In this document: positions 42,666-53,508 of the stretch, piece by piece
Position numbering within the stretch: position 1 is the stretch's first letter
How the letters are laid out: every line of letters starts with the position of its first letter
Origin: an uncultured Clostridia bacterium
GTDB taxonomy: Bacteria; Bacillota; Clostridia; UBA1381
Direction: 5' to 3'
NCBI GenBank assembly: GCA_947631085.1
Contig: CANRJY010000008.1
Span: 1 to 64,000, forward strand
DNA length: 64,000 bases
Program-made: the position numbers and the translations under genes
Notes under the pieces: model-generated
Databases searched by the model: none
What the model saw: only the letters and a program-made list of their open reading frames with translations
What the model was told of the DNA's origin: nothing

Positions 42666-43652
42666 TTAAATGTTATCCCTGATAAAGTCCGCGCGCTTCT
42701 TGTCGCGCTCCGCCGCGCTCATGCTTTCTCCCGCCGAGATAAACGACGGCGCTATACGCACTATGCACTCGAGCGGCGTGATTTTCCCTTCCTTCGGAAG
42801 TATACCCATATTCTGACCGAGCATTACGTCCGAAAGCAACGATTTTGCTTCCTTTGACGAAATGCTTCGCGCGTATTTGAGCGTTCCGTACGAGCGGAAC
42901 AGTCTGTCCGAAAGCTCGTCCGCGTTGTTCTTCGCAAGAGCCTCGCGCGCCTTTTTCTCCATGTCGATTATCTGATTTACTATTGTTTTGAGCTTTTCGA
43001 GAATTTCCTTTTCCGTAAGCCCCATAGTGACCTGATTTGAGATCTGATACATATTTCCGTCCGCTTCCGTACCCTCGCCGTACATTCCGCGCACCGCTAT
43101 ACCTAAATTTCCCGCCGACGCGGCGACTCTCGCGATATTTCTCGTCATAGTCAGCGCCGGAAGGTGCATCATGACCGACGCGCGCATACCCGTTCCGGTA
43201 TTCGTCGGGCAAGCCGTCAGATAGCCGAACTCCTCGTCGAACGCGTAATTCACGCCCGTTTCGATCAAATCGTCGATCTTATCCGCAAGCGCGTAAGCCT
43301 CGTCTATCGCGAGTCCCGGCTCTATGACCTGCAATCGTATATGATCCTCCTCCATAAGCATCACGCTCGCCGTTCTGTCCTTATTGAGCAATATCGCCTT
43401 GCCCGTTCCTTCGAGCATCTGCGGACTTATCAAATGCTCCTCTGCGAGAGCCGTTCTGATTTCGGGCTTGATGTCGTCGAGCGCTATAAACTCGAAATTC
43501 TTACTTCCCTTTAAAACAGCGTCCTTTATCTTGTTTTCCGTTTCGGTCTTGTCCTTGAGCGCGTTCGGGAACGGAACGCCCTCTATGTTCCTCGCGAGCC
43601 TTATTCTCGTGGAAACGGCTATATCGTTGTTTTTCTCCTTATACCAAATCAT
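42666..43652 (-). CDS. mcsB: protein arginine kinase McsB
   Basis: VSTRIRLARNIEGVPFPN; TACPTNTGTGMRASVMMHLPAL. Confidence 0.95.
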   Translation of the reverse strand: MIWYKEKNNDIAVSTRIRLARNIEGVPFPNALKDKTETENKIKDAVLKGSKNFEFIALDDIKPEIRTALAEEHLISPQMLEGTGKAILLNKDRTASVMLMEEDHIRLQVIEPGLAIDEAYALADKIDDLIETGVNYAFDEEFGYLTACPTNTGTGMRASVMMHLPALTMTRNIARVAASAGNLGIAVRGMYGEGTEADGNMYQISNQVTMGLTEKEILEKLKTIVNQIIDMEKKAREALAKNNADELSDRLFRSYGTLKYARSISSKEAKSLLSDVMLGQNMGILPKEGKITPLECIVRIAPSFISAGESMSAAERDKKRADFIRDNI

Positions 43653-44023
43653 GACTTCTTCACCTCGTTTTCCATTTCCCTGACCTGCTTGTGCAGCTTC
43701 GCCGCCGTCTCGTAGTCCTCGTTCTTGACCGCGTCGGCAAGCTGCTTTTTAAGGCTCTCATAAAGACGCTTACGCTTTATACTCTCGCCCGACTTCGACG
43801 GTATTTTGCCCGTGTGCGCCGAGGTCTGATGAACCTGTCTCAATGTTTTCGTAACCGCGCTCCTGAACGTGTTGTAGCATTCTCCGCAGCCGAGCTTGCC
43901 GGTGCGCCTGAAATCGGCGTATGTGCGCCCGCATACGGGACAGCGCTTTTCCTCCTTTATCGACGCCGGCTGATTAAATATGCCGAACGCGTTGTCAAAA
44001 AACTCCGAAAATAAATCATACAT
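43649..44023 (-). CDS. mcsA: McsA-like zinc-finger/UVR protein
   Basis: CPVCGRTYADFRRTGKLGCGECYNTF; UVR motif ADAVKNEDYETAAKLHKQVREME. Confidence 0.93.
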   Translation of the reverse strand: MYDLFSEFFDNAFGIFNQPASIKEEKRCPVCGRTYADFRRTGKLGCGECYNTFRSAVTKTLRQVHQTSAHTGKIPSKSGESIKRKRLYESLKKQLADAVKNEDYETAAKLHKQVREMENEVKKS

Positions 44024-44053
44024 ATTAATTACCTCCTTTATTATACCCTTACA

Positions 44054-44512
44054 TTACTTTACATTAAGAGCCGCGAGCATATTTTTAAATATATTCGCCC
44101 TGACTCTGTCGCGATCCGGCTGTCCTATCGGCAGCGCGCTGTCCGCAAGTGCGCCTCTCATTAAAGCAGCCGTTCTGTCATCTATCAACTCGGCTCTGAG
44201 AAGTCTCGCCGCATGTGCCGACGCATCGTCAATGCTAAGACTCTCTCCGGCGGAGCGGAGCATGAACGGTATCAGGTCTTCCTTTTCCAAGTTAATCCGC
44301 TTAATCCGTACATATCCTCCCCCGCCTCTTCTGGACTCTACTATATATCCGCGCTCCTTGTTAAACCTCGTAGACATTACATAATTTATCTGCGAGGGAG
44401 CGCATTTAAATATCTCAGCTAACTCGTTGCGTTTCAGATTCAGCCATTCATTCGGCGCTTCCGCCTTTAACAGCTCCATTATAAACGCTTCTATTCTATC
44501 GCTCATACCCAT
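44054..44512 (-). CDS. ctsR: CtsR family transcriptional repressor
   Basis: RNELAEIFKCAPSQINYVMSTRFNKERGYIVESRRGGGGYVRI. Confidence 0.95.
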   Translation of the reverse strand: MGMSDRIEAFIMELLKAEAPNEWLNLKRNELAEIFKCAPSQINYVMSTRFNKERGYIVESRRGGGGYVRIKRINLEKEDLIPFMLRSAGESLSIDDASAHAARLLRAELIDDRTAALMRGALADSALPIGQPDRDRVRANIFKNMLAALNVK

Positions 44513-44545
44513 TTCATAATCACCGCCTTCTGTTTTTACATTGTT

Positions 44546-44568
44546 TTTGACTTTGACTTTCTTTGACT
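44546..44568 (-). promoter_or_regulatory. CtsR operator (three GTCAAA heptads)
   Basis: AGTCAAAGAAAGTCAAAGTCAAA just downstream of TTGACA-N16-TATAAT (44578-44605). Confidence 0.88.
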
Positions 44569-44785
44569 TACAAGTTTATTATACAACATTTTATGAAAAT
44601 GTCAATTAACAAAATGTATTTAATTTATGAACTATTTGTTAACGTTATCTTATTTTTCCGGTTTTATGTTACATTCACATAAAAAATCATAAAAAATATA
44701 TTGATTTTTTTCCTATAAAGTGGTATATTGTTATGTATGATGTGCAAATGCATTTATATGCTTTATAAACAGAAAGGAGAATTTT

Positions 44786-45493
44786 TTGATGAACAATCAA
44801 AGAAGAGCGCGCTCGTCGTCGGATAAAATGACAAGCGCGGTAATGGTAATTATTATAGCGCTTATTTTGGCGCTGGCGGTTTTTGCCACATACGGAAAAA
44901 TCGCGGATAAAATCGAGGAGAACGCAATAGCGAACGGCGAACGCGAAATGACTGTCGGTTACGCGGCAAATCAGGCGGGACAGACGGTAAGCGAATACCT
45001 CGAGCAGTACGGTCTCGCGGATTCAAAGGACGTTAACGAAAAGACGACTGTCAGCGAAATGTATGGATTTATGACTTTAGAGAAATACTTGGAGATGCTC
45101 GGAACGGAAAAAACCGTTGACGAGTTTATTGCCGAAACCAAGCTCGACGGTCAGGTTACAAAGGACTCAATGTGGAAGGATGTTGAGGATCTTGTTCCCG
45201 CGGGAGTATATTTCGAGTTATTCTACGGAAGCGCGGATGTGCTTGACCAAATGAAGTCCATGTACGGAATCGGCGACGAGGTAACGGCGGATACGCCCTG
45301 GGGCGAAGCAAATAAAATATTTGAGGAAAAGGCTGAGGAATTGGCAAACGCCACTCCCGCTCCGACGGACGCGGCAGCCGAAGCAGACGCAGCAACTGAC
45401 GCAAATGCGGACGCGGTGACCGATGCAAACGCAGACGCAGCAGCTGACGCAAACGCGGACGCGGAGGCTGATACCGAAGCAGACGCGGAATAA
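44786..45493 (+). CDS. membrane protein with Asp/Ala-rich tail, paralogue A
   Basis: TM MVIIIALILALAVFATYG; C-term ADAATDANADAVTDANADAAADANADAEADTEADAE; promoter TTGATT-N17-TATATT at 44701-44729. Confidence 0.8.
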   Translation: MMNNQRRARSSSDKMTSAVMVIIIALILALAVFATYGKIADKIEENAIANGEREMTVGYAANQAGQTVSEYLEQYGLADSKDVNEKTTVSEMYGFMTLEKYLEMLGTEKTVDEFIAETKLDGQVTKDSMWKDVEDLVPAGVYFELFYGSADVLDQMKSMYGIGDEVTADTPWGEANKIFEEKAEELANATPAPTDAAAEADAATDANADAVTDANADAAADANADAEADTEADAE

Positions 45494-45517
45494 TTTTAAA
45501 TAAGGAGAGTATTTTAA

Positions 45518-46615
45518 ATGAGCGACGAAAAAAAGCTGAACGAAGAAATAACGGAAGCTGTTGAAGATACGGCAGCCGAAACGGCGGCAAAAGCCGAAGA
45601 AACAGCCGAGGCGGCAGCCGAAAAAGCGGCTGATACCGCAGCTCAGGTTGAGGAAAAAACGGAATCATTAGTAGAGGAAGCCAAAGAAAAGCTCGAGGAT
45701 GTCGAGGAAAAAGCAGGAGAAATTCTCGAAACCGCAGAGGATAAGGCGGAGGAGCTTGCCGACAAAGCAGGCGACGCGGTCGAAGCTGCGGAAGAAAAAA
45801 TCGAAGAAATCATCGACGCCGCAGAAGATAAGGCGGAGGATATCATGGAAGCGGCTGAAGATCAGGCGGAAAAAGTCGTTGAAAACGCGAAGAAAAATCC
45901 GGCGGTTCCCATTATAATAGGCATCGCGGCGGTAGTTGTAATAGCTCTGATCGTTCTTGGCATAATATTCGGTCCGAGCATGTTTAACAAATACAACAAA
46001 CGCTACATCGACGTATCGGGACGCACTATCGAAGAGGTTTCGGATCAAATGGGAATGAGCTTAGATCAATTCCTTGAAAGATTTGATCTGCCCAAGAATA
46101 TGCCCGCAAACACATCGGAGTCGGCAGCTTACTATTCAATGCCGGTATCAATGATAGCCGAAATGCGCGGCGTTGACTTTGAAACCCTCAGGGACGAGAT
46201 ACTTCACTTCCCCGACACGATAACAGAGGATATGACATGGTACGAAGCCGAAGGCGAAACAGCTCTTAAATACGTTGTCGGCGAGGATTATGTTGACGAG
46301 TATATCGAGGAATACGGCTTAGGTTCGGATGTTAACGGAGACACGCTTTTCAAAGAGGTGCGCGAAATAATAGACGAAGCCGACAGACAGAGCCGTATCG
46401 AAAGCGAGCAGGCAGCTAAAGCGGCAAGCGACGAAGCGGCAACGGCAGATGATACAACAGCCGATGATACAGCAGCGGACGACAACACAGCGGCGGATGA
46501 CGGCGCAGCGACGGATGACGGCGCGGCGGCAAATGACAGCGCGGCGGCAAATGACAGCGCAGACGGAGCAGCCGAAGCGGACAACGCAGCCGACGCTGAT
46601 ACCGCGGCCGAATAA
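45518..46615 (+). CDS. coiled-coil/TM protein with Asp/Ala-rich tail, paralogue B
   Basis: Amphipathic ~11-mer repeats, TM PAVPIIIGIAAVVVIALIVLGIIFG, domain resembling paralogue A. Confidence 0.8.
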   Translation: MSDEKKLNEEITEAVEDTAAETAAKAEETAEAAAEKAADTAAQVEEKTESLVEEAKEKLEDVEEKAGEILETAEDKAEELADKAGDAVEAAEEKIEEIIDAAEDKAEDIMEAAEDQAEKVVENAKKNPAVPIIIGIAAVVVIALIVLGIIFGPSMFNKYNKRYIDVSGRTIEEVSDQMGMSLDQFLERFDLPKNMPANTSESAAYYSMPVSMIAEMRGVDFETLRDEILHFPDTITEDMTWYEAEGETALKYVVGEDYVDEYIEEYGLGSDVNGDTLFKEVREIIDEADRQSRIESEQAAKAASDEAATADDTTADDTAADDNTAADDGAATDDGAAANDSAAANDSADGAAEADNAADADTAAE

Positions 46616-46627
46616 TTTTAAACATAC

Positions 46628-46660
46628 GAAAACACACGGAAGAAATTCTTCCGTGTGTTT
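46628..46660. terminator. bidirectional terminator
   Basis: ACACACGGAAGAA-TTCTTCCGTGTGT plus T-run. Confidence 0.8.
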
Positions 46661-47791
46661 TTATTTTATCAGCAAATATATCATAAGCAATATTATAAGA
46701 AATATTATGTTAGAAACCGTGAAATAAATCAAATACGCGCCGCGAAGCGCTTTATTTTCACGCCCCAGCAGCTTGAATGATATCAGGCTCGCCATTGAGG
46801 CTATGAGTGTGCCGAGTCCGCCCAAATTAACGCCTACAATAAGCGGTTTAAAATTATCCGTAAATCCCGAAAGCAGGAGCGCGGCGGGTACGTTGCTGAT
46901 AATTTGGCTTGACAGCACGCCCGTTATACATTCCCGATTTTCTATGACATTCTCCAAAAATCCCCCGAAGGCGCTCACGCGTCCCATATTGCCTATAAAT
47001 ATGAAAAACGCTATAAAAGTTAAGAGCAGCGTATAGTCCACAGACGCAAAAATTGTATAATCCGCCGCCGCTGTAAGCGCGATTACGATTATCAGCGCGA
47101 TTTTGTAATCAACTATCCGCGCCACGGTGAGCAGACATACTATAAACGCCGCCGCATAAACCGCGATTTTCTTTTTCTCCCCAAGCCGCGCGCTGCCGTT
47201 GAAGCTTATTTCGGCTTTCGATTTTCCGCCGAAAAAGAAAATCCACACCGCCAGCAGCAGGAACGAAACCGCCGCGTACGGCAGCATAAGCGTTATAAAT
47301 TCCCCGATATTCATTCCCGAAAGCCCGTGAAGGTATAAATTCTGCGGATTGCCTATAGGCGTCAGCATACTGCCGAGGTTAGCCGCTATTGTCTGCATTA
47401 CAACCACGGGAATTATGAGGCGTTTTTTTTCGCTGCCGCCTATCATGTCAAGCACAGTAAATGTGAACGGCACAAATGTGATAAGCGCGACGTCGTTCGT
47501 TATAAGCATACTGAAAAAGAAGCACAGCATGACCAATATGAATATCAGACTTTTTATTCCGTGTACGCGTCTGAGCATTTTTTCCGCGAGCGTTGAAAAC
47601 ACTCCGGTTTTCTGCAAGCCCGCCATTACCGCCATAAGGCAAAATAAAAGAGAAAGCGTTCTGAAATCTATGTACCCGATATACTCCGCGTCGGGTTTTA
47701 TAAAAAACGCCGATATTATCGCCAGTACCATAGCGGCGCTGAGCACCGTTTCGCTTTTTATAAAGGCGGTTATTTTTTTGATTATTTTCAT
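46661..47791 (-). CDS. SLC13/ArsB-type anion permease
   Basis: Polytopic; TNDVALITFVPFT; NLGSMLTPIGNPQNLYLH. Confidence 0.87.
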   Translation of the reverse strand: MKIIKKITAFIKSETVLSAAMVLAIISAFFIKPDAEYIGYIDFRTLSLLFCLMAVMAGLQKTGVFSTLAEKMLRRVHGIKSLIFILVMLCFFFSMLITNDVALITFVPFTFTVLDMIGGSEKKRLIIPVVVMQTIAANLGSMLTPIGNPQNLYLHGLSGMNIGEFITLMLPYAAVSFLLLAVWIFFFGGKSKAEISFNGSARLGEKKKIAVYAAAFIVCLLTVARIVDYKIALIIVIALTAAADYTIFASVDYTLLLTFIAFFIFIGNMGRVSAFGGFLENVIENRECITGVLSSQIISNVPAALLLSGFTDNFKPLIVGVNLGGLGTLIASMASLISFKLLGRENKALRGAYLIYFTVSNIIFLIILLMIYLLIK

Positions 47792-47811
47792 AATATCCCC
47801 CGATTACAATT

Positions 47812-47890
47812 CAGGGGCGAACTGCGTTCGCCCCTATACACCTCATCCACCGGCTTCGCCGGTCCCCCTTTCCCTGCGAGGGGAAGGCTT
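47812..47890. repeat. intergenic multi-hairpin palindromic repeat
   Basis: AGGGGCGAA-CTGCG-TTCGCCCCT; ACCGGC-TTC-GCCGGT; CCTTTCCCT-GCG-AGGGGAAGG. Confidence 0.6.
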
Positions 47891-47901
47891 AAGGGTATTA
47901 A

Positions 47902-50544
47902 TTATAATTGTTCCATTGAGGCGATGTTCGCGAGGACTTTATCGAGCATTTCGCGGTATTTTACGCCCTTTGCTTTTTCCTCGTCGATTACCTTCTGCGG
48001 CGCTTTTGAAACGAAGCCCCGGTTATTAAGCTTGCCCTCAACGCGCTTGATTTCGCCCTCAAGCTTTTTCTTTTCCGCTTGTAATCTCTGTAATTCCTTC
48101 TCCTTGTCAACAAGCTCGTCGAGCGGCAGGAAGATTTCGGCTGACGGTACGACCACGTTTACCGCGTTCGCGTCGATGCCGCTCTTGTCCGATTGCACAA
48201 CCGCCTCGCTTGCCGAAGCTAATTTTTCAAAGAATATTTTGCCCTTTTCGAATACGTCCGCCTTGTCGGTCACGATTATCGTCTTAGCCTTCTTTGACGG
48301 CGGGACGTTCATTTCCGCGCGGCGGTTCCTTATCGCCGTGATAGCGCCCATGATAAGCTCCATAGCGCTTTCCTCCGCCTTAAAGCTGAGGTTTTCGTCG
48401 TATTCGGGATAGCGGCTTATCATAATGCTCTCGCCCTCGTGCGGGAGGTGCTGCCAAATTTCCTCGGTTATGAACGGCATGAACGGGTGCAGGAGCTTCA
48501 TTGTGTTGGACAGCACATACGTCAGCACATACTGCGCCGTTTTGCCCGTCGCGTTTTCCTTATCGAACAGGCGCGGCTTTACAAGCTCTATATACCAGTC
48601 GCAGAACGTGTCCCATATAAAGTCGTACAAATTCGACAGCGCAACGCCGAGCTCGAATTTATCTATATTTTCAGTTACCGCCTTGACCGTGTCATTGTAG
48701 CGCGATAATATCCACTTGTCCTCTAATTGCAACTCGCTTGCGTCGGGCAGCTTATTTTCGGTTATATCGAGGTTCATCAGCGTAAATCTCGACGCGTTCC
48801 AAATTTTGTTCGCGAAGTTTCTGCTCGCCTCTACGCGCTCGATATAGAAGCGCATATCGTTTCCGGGCGCGTTGCCGGTCGCCAATGTGAAGCGCAGCGC
48901 GTCCGCGCCGTACTTGTCAACTATTTCAAGCGGATCTATGCCGTTGCCGAGAGACTTTGACATTTTGCGTCCCTGCGAGTCGCGGACAAGTCCGTGAATG
49001 AACACATGCTTGAACGGCGCTTTGCCGGTGTGCTCCATCGCCGAGAATACCATTCTCGAAACCCAGAAGAATATTATATCGTAGCCCGTAACGAGCACGC
49101 TCGTCGGGTAGAAGTAGTCGAGTTCCTTTGTCTTGTCGGGCCAGCCGAGCGTCGAGAAGGGCCACAGTGCCGACGAGAACCATGTGTCGAGCACATCCTC
49201 GTCCTGATGAACCTTGCCGCCGCATTTCGGGCAAACTGTGATGTCCTCTTTTGAAACGGTCGTTTCGCCGCACTCGTCGCAGTAGAACGCGGGTATTCTG
49301 TGTCCCCACCAAAGCTGACGCGAGATGCACCAATCTAGCACGTTCTCCATCCAGTTCATGTAGATTTTTGAGAAACGCTCGGGGATAAACGACGTGTCGC
49401 CGCTCTTTACCGCCTCGATCGCGGGACCTGCCAGCGGCTTCATTTTAACAAACCACTGCTTGGAAATAATCGGCTCTACAGTCGTTCCGCAGCGATAGCA
49501 TGTTCCTACGTTGTGGCTGTGATCCTCTACCTTGACGAGCAAGCCCTGCTCCTCCAAATCCTTTACGATAGCCTTTCTCGCGTCGTAGCGATCCATGCCC
49601 TCGTATTTGCCGCCGTAGTGGTTTATCGTGGCGTCGTCATTCATTACCTTGATTTGTTCGAGGTTGTGGCGCTTGCCGACCTCGAAGTCGTTGGGATCAT
49701 GCGCGGGCGTGATTTTAACGCAGCCCGTACCGAACTCCTTATCAACGTATTCGTCCGCGATAACGGGGATTTCGCGTCCGACGAGCGGCAGGATAAGCGT
49801 TTTGCCTACAATATCCTTGTATCTCTCGTCCTCGGGATTTACCGCGACCGCCGTATCGCCTAAAAGCGTTTCGGGACGCGTCGTTGCGATTATTACATAG
49901 CCGCTGCCGTCCTTTATCGGGTACTTGATATGCCAGAAATGACCCGCCTGCTCCTGATGCTCGACCTCAGCGTCGGATAGAGCCGTGATGCAGTGCGGAC
50001 ACCAGTTTATGATGCGCGAGCCCTGATAGATAAGCCCCTTGTTATAGAGGTTTACGAATACCTCGCGCACCGCCTTCGAGCAGCCCTCGTCCATAGTGAA
50101 GCGCTCTCTGTCCCAATCGCACGACGAGCCTATTTTTTTAAGCTGATTTATGATCCTGTCGCCGTACATCTTCTTCCAGTCCCATACGCGCTCGAGGAAT
50201 TTTTCGCGCCCCAGGTCGTAGCGCGTAAGACCTTCCTTCTCGCGAAGCTCCGCCTCGACCTTGATCTGCGTCGCGATACCCGCGTGATCCGTTCCCGGGA
50301 TCCAAAGCGCGTTATAGCCCTGCATACGCTTGTAGCGGATCAAAATATCCTGAAGCGTTTCGTCGAGAGCGTGTCCCATATGAAGCTGTCCCGTTACGTT
50401 GGGGGGCGGGATCACTATGGTAAACGGTTCTTTCGAGTCGTCGGGTTCGGCGTGAAAATAGCCTTTTTCAACCCAGTTATTGTATATCCTGTCCTCAAAT
50501 TCGGACGGATCATATGTTTTTGAAATATTGTTTTTGTCTTCCAT
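47902..50544 (-). CDS. valS: valyl-tRNA synthetase
   Basis: [46 protein letters not shown]-terminal coiled coil. Confidence 0.97.
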   Translation of the reverse strand: MEDKNNISKTYDPSEFEDRIYNNWVEKGYFHAEPDDSKEPFTIVIPPPNVTGQLHMGHALDETLQDILIRYKRMQGYNALWIPGTDHAGIATQIKVEAELREKEGLTRYDLGREKFLERVWDWKKMYGDRIINQLKKIGSSCDWDRERFTMDEGCSKAVREVFVNLYNKGLIYQGSRIINWCPHCITALSDAEVEHQEQAGHFWHIKYPIKDGSGYVIIATTRPETLLGDTAVAVNPEDERYKDIVGKTLILPLVGREIPVIADEYVDKEFGTGCVKITPAHDPNDFEVGKRHNLEQIKVMNDDATINHYGGKYEGMDRYDARKAIVKDLEEQGLLVKVEDHSHNVGTCYRCGTTVEPIISKQWFVKMKPLAGPAIEAVKSGDTSFIPERFSKIYMNWMENVLDWCISRQLWWGHRIPAFYCDECGETTVSKEDITVCPKCGGKVHQDEDVLDTWFSSALWPFSTLGWPDKTKELDYFYPTSVLVTGYDIIFFWVSRMVFSAMEHTGKAPFKHVFIHGLVRDSQGRKMSKSLGNGIDPLEIVDKYGADALRFTLATGNAPGNDMRFYIERVEASRNFANKIWNASRFTLMNLDITENKLPDASELQLEDKWILSRYNDTVKAVTENIDKFELGVALSNLYDFIWDTFCDWYIELVKPRLFDKENATGKTAQYVLTYVLSNTMKLLHPFMPFITEEIWQHLPHEGESIMISRYPEYDENLSFKAEESAMELIMGAITAIRNRRAEMNVPPSKKAKTIIVTDKADVFEKGKIFFEKLASASEAVVQSDKSGIDANAVNVVVPSAEIFLPLDELVDKEKELQRLQAEKKKLEGEIKRVEGKLNNRGFVSKAPQKVIDEEKAKGVKYREMLDKVLANIASMEQL

Positions 50545-50566
50545 TATATATTCTCCTTTGTTTTTA

Positions 50567-50755
50567 TCACACATCTATTAAAAAAACCGCCAAAAACGCG
50601 ATTACCGCTAACGCCAGTGCGGCGTATTTGACTCGCAGAACCATTCCTTCGGGCGGCTCCGTCTGCTTTGTAAACTTTTCTATAAAATATTTGCTTCTGA
50701 AATTCAAAAGAAGCGCGAAAAGTCCGAGCGCGAGAGCCAATATTTTTATAATCAT
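50567..50755 (-). CDS. small membrane protein (62 aa)
   Basis: Two hydrophobic segments; directly upstream of valS. Confidence 0.65.
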   Translation of the reverse strand: MIIKILALALGLFALLLNFRSKYFIEKFTKQTEPPEGMVLRVKYAALALAVIAFLAVFLIDV

Positions 50756-50952
50756 TTCTGCTTCCCTCCAATCTCAGTCATCATTTTATTATTATCGCAT
50801 TTTTATTCGAATTTGTCAAGGAATTTGGCGGATAAATCTCGAATTATTACATAGACTACTTCTAATTAAAATATTTTCGAATATTTTCGCGCAAACCGGA
50901 ATATGTATAACTGATGACAATCAAATTAAATTACAACAGAGGAGGTCACACA

Positions 50953-51609
50953 ATGACTACAGAATTACAAAACAACCAAGCAGCGGTCACAGGAGAAATC
51001 GAGAGCGAATTTGCGCTCAATCATGAGATTTACGCGGAAAAATTCTATACCTGCACGCTGAAGATCCCGCGTCTTAGCGGAGCGTACGACAGCGTTCGGG
51101 TAATGATTTCCGAGCGCCTCATCATGGACGGAGAGTACAATGTGGGCGATATTGTGGAAGTAACGGGGCAGTTCCGCTCGTACAACAGCTATGAAAACGG
51201 CGACAACCGCCTGCTTCTGACGGTATTTGCGAAGGATATCCGCCACGCGGACGCGGACGAAACAAAAAATCCAAATTCACTATATCTTAACGGCTATATC
51301 TGCAAGCCGCCGATTTACCGCACCACACCGTTCGGGCGCGAGATAACCGACCTTCTGATAGCCGTCAACCGAAATTACAATAAATCCGACTACATACCCA
51401 TAATAGCATGGGGACGCAACGCGAGATTCGCGAAAAATCTGAATGTCGGGGACAATGTTAAAATATGGGGACGAATACAGTCAAGAACCTATCAAAAACG
51501 CCTGTCGGAGGACGAGGTGGTGACCAAGACGGCGTACGAGGTTTCAATAAACCGAATGGAACTGGTGGAAGATACTCCAAATAAAGCCGATGAAAATAAC
51601 GGGGAATAA
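50953..51609 (+). CDS. single-stranded-DNA-binding-protein-like, two OB-fold halves
   Basis: SLYLNGYICKPPIYRTTPFGREITDLLIAVNRNYNKSDYIPIIAWGRNARFAKNLNVGDNVKIWGRIQSR. Confidence 0.83.
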   Translation: MTTELQNNQAAVTGEIESEFALNHEIYAEKFYTCTLKIPRLSGAYDSVRVMISERLIMDGEYNVGDIVEVTGQFRSYNSYENGDNRLLLTVFAKDIRHADADETKNPNSLYLNGYICKPPIYRTTPFGREITDLLIAVNRNYNKSDYIPIIAWGRNARFAKNLNVGDNVKIWGRIQSRTYQKRLSEDEVVTKTAYEVSINRMELVEDTPNKADENNGE

Positions 51610-51619
51610 ATTCAAGAGG

Positions 51620-51655
51620 GGCACTAAAATTTTAGTGTCCCTCTTAGTTTTTTAA
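51620..51655. terminator. terminator between convergent genes
   Basis: GGGGCACTAAAATTTTAGTGTCCC plus T-run. Confidence 0.75.
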
Positions 51656-53496
51656 TAAATTTGAGTTATCGCTTCCTCGATAGGCTCGCTGTTTTTATCC
51701 CATATCATATATTTATAATTCTCCGATTCCGGCAATTCGCATACCGAGCTTATTATGCCGTCAGCTACATCGGAATTATCACCTATTTTTACTTTGACAA
51801 GACGCATCTCGCTGTCATATTCCGCAAGGATAAGCTTTAATCCATTAAGCCTTTCATCGGCATCGGCTATCATAAATGTTATTTTTCCGTCACTGATCGT
51901 CCACATAAGCGCATGAGTCGGCGACGACGTCGGCGTTAAAGTAGGTGTCAATGTCGGCATTGGTGTCACTGTCGGCGTTAATGTAGGCATTGGGGTAGGT
52001 GTCGGTGTCGGTCTTGGTGTTGGCGTCGGTCTTGGTGTTGACGTCGGCGTTGGTCTTGGCGTTGGCGTTGGCGTCGGTCTTGGTGTTGGCGTCGGCGTTG
52101 GCGTCGGCGTCGGTCTTGGTGTTGGCGTCGGCGTCGGTCTTGGCGTTGGCGTCGGCGTCGGCGTTGGTGTTGGCGTTGGTCTTGGCGTCGGATTTACCTT
52201 CCAGCGCGCATAAAGTGTTAAATCGCTTGTTACCGGCGCATCGAAATTATAGCTTCTTGTCAGGTTTTCATCAATGTACCAACCGACAAAGCTGCAGCCC
52301 TCCATTGTCGGATCGGTCGGTTTTGCGACCTTCGAGTTGCCCTTTACTGTCTGATCCTCTATTTTGCTTCCGCCGTTTGTTTCAAATTTTACGGTGTATG
52401 TTTTGGTCGCCTCCAAATCAAAGAAGTTCACATCATATGTCAGCTCGGTCGGAGAACCGTCCGCACTGCTGTATATTCCCGAAATATTGACGGTAAATGT
52501 CTCTCCGTCGGCAATCGTTCCGAGCGAGTTTATGTCCGGTCTGAAAACGATCGCCTTTGACATGCCGTAATTATCATTGTCCACGGCGAGATGCAGGCTG
52601 CTGTCCGATAAGCCCGTTTCGCCCAAATTCGGCGTGTTCTTGTCAAATACCCACTTTTTTCCGTCGCTCGCACGCGTAAGCGTTATAACAAGACTGTTCT
52701 TATCGGGCGCTTTGTACGGATATCCCAAATTGATGCTCCAAGCGCTTTCGATCGGGCTAGATATATCGGTATCGGCGGCAAAATATTGAATCGGAAACGC
52801 GCCCGCCGAGGGCCACGCCACATATGAATCAAATCTGTTGCCGTAAACCTTTGTCGTACCGAATACATGCATATTTATTCTGTAACCGCTGTAGCTCGCG
52901 CCGGGATTTTGCGCGAAGCCTATACCGAAATTCTGATTTTCAGCTTTGATGATCCATCTTCTGTGTCCGACGCTCTCAATGTTGCTCACGCCGTTATCAA
53001 ACATAAATCCCAGCACCGCCGAGGATATGTTTGACCTGCCCGCGGAAATATTCGCCTCGTTGCAGCCTTTATACGCAATTTCAAAAAAGCTGTCAGGCAT
53101 ATCGGCGGGCTGCGTCGGATAGTGATCAAACTGATTTGACGCCGCAAGCAAAACCGCGCCGTGCTGCGCTATTTCGTTAAGCTCGGGCAGAAAATCCGTT
53201 TCCTCATACGGAACTCCTGCAAGATATCGCACTACTTTCATCGCGTTTTTCGCGTCGTCTATATCCTCCTGATCGAGCGAGCCGGCGCTGTAAGGCGTGC
53301 TGAACACGGGAGCCGTGCTGTAGCGCGTCACCTTTCGGCTGTTAAACCCGCTGTGCGGATACTGTTCGATTATTGAGTTTATTTCTTCTATTGTGTTATC
53401 ATGTTTTATTTCGATGCCCGCTCCGAAAACCTGCGGCTGCGCGCATATGCCGAAAACCGCCGCCGAAAGCAGCATCGAAGCAATTCTTTTTTTCAT
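51652..53496 (-). CDS. secreted CAP/SCP-domain protein with InlB-B-type repeat and (TP/TPRP) linker
   Basis: [43 protein letters not shown]...[28 protein letters not shown]; long PTPTP tract. Confidence 0.87.
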   Translation of the reverse strand: MKKRIASMLLSAAVFGICAQPQVFGAGIEIKHDNTIEEINSIIEQYPHSGFNSRKVTRYSTAPVFSTPYSAGSLDQEDIDDAKNAMKVVRYLAGVPYEETDFLPELNEIAQHGAVLLAASNQFDHYPTQPADMPDSFFEIAYKGCNEANISAGRSNISSAVLGFMFDNGVSNIESVGHRRWIIKAENQNFGIGFAQNPGASYSGYRINMHVFGTTKVYGNRFDSYVAWPSAGAFPIQYFAADTDISSPIESAWSINLGYPYKAPDKNSLVITLTRASDGKKWVFDKNTPNLGETGLSDSSLHLAVDNDNYGMSKAIVFRPDINSLGTIADGETFTVNISGIYSSADGSPTELTYDVNFFDLEATKTYTVKFETNGGSKIEDQTVKGNSKVAKPTDPTMEGCSFVGWYIDENLTRSYNFDAPVTSDLTLYARWKVNPTPRPTPTPTPTPTPTPRPTPTPTPRPTPTPTPTPTPRPTPTPTPRPTPTSTPRPTPTPRPTPTPTPMPTLTPTVTPMPTLTPTLTPTSSPTHALMWTISDGKITFMIADADERLNGLKLILAEYDSEMRLVKVKIGDNSDVADGIISSVCELPESENYKYMIWDKNSEPIEEAITQIY

Positions 53497-53508
53497 AATT
53501 ATTTCTCC

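Noticed and set aside
45156-46048. Minus-strand ORFs (e.g. 45156..45668, 45668..46048) opposite the Asp/Ala-rich proteins
   Set aside because: Low-complexity mirror translations of repeats; the plus strand has RBS, TM segments and a promoter.
50545-50950. T-box upstream of valS
   Set aside because: No T-box motif, specifier stem or terminator found; a small membrane ORF occupies the upstream DNA.
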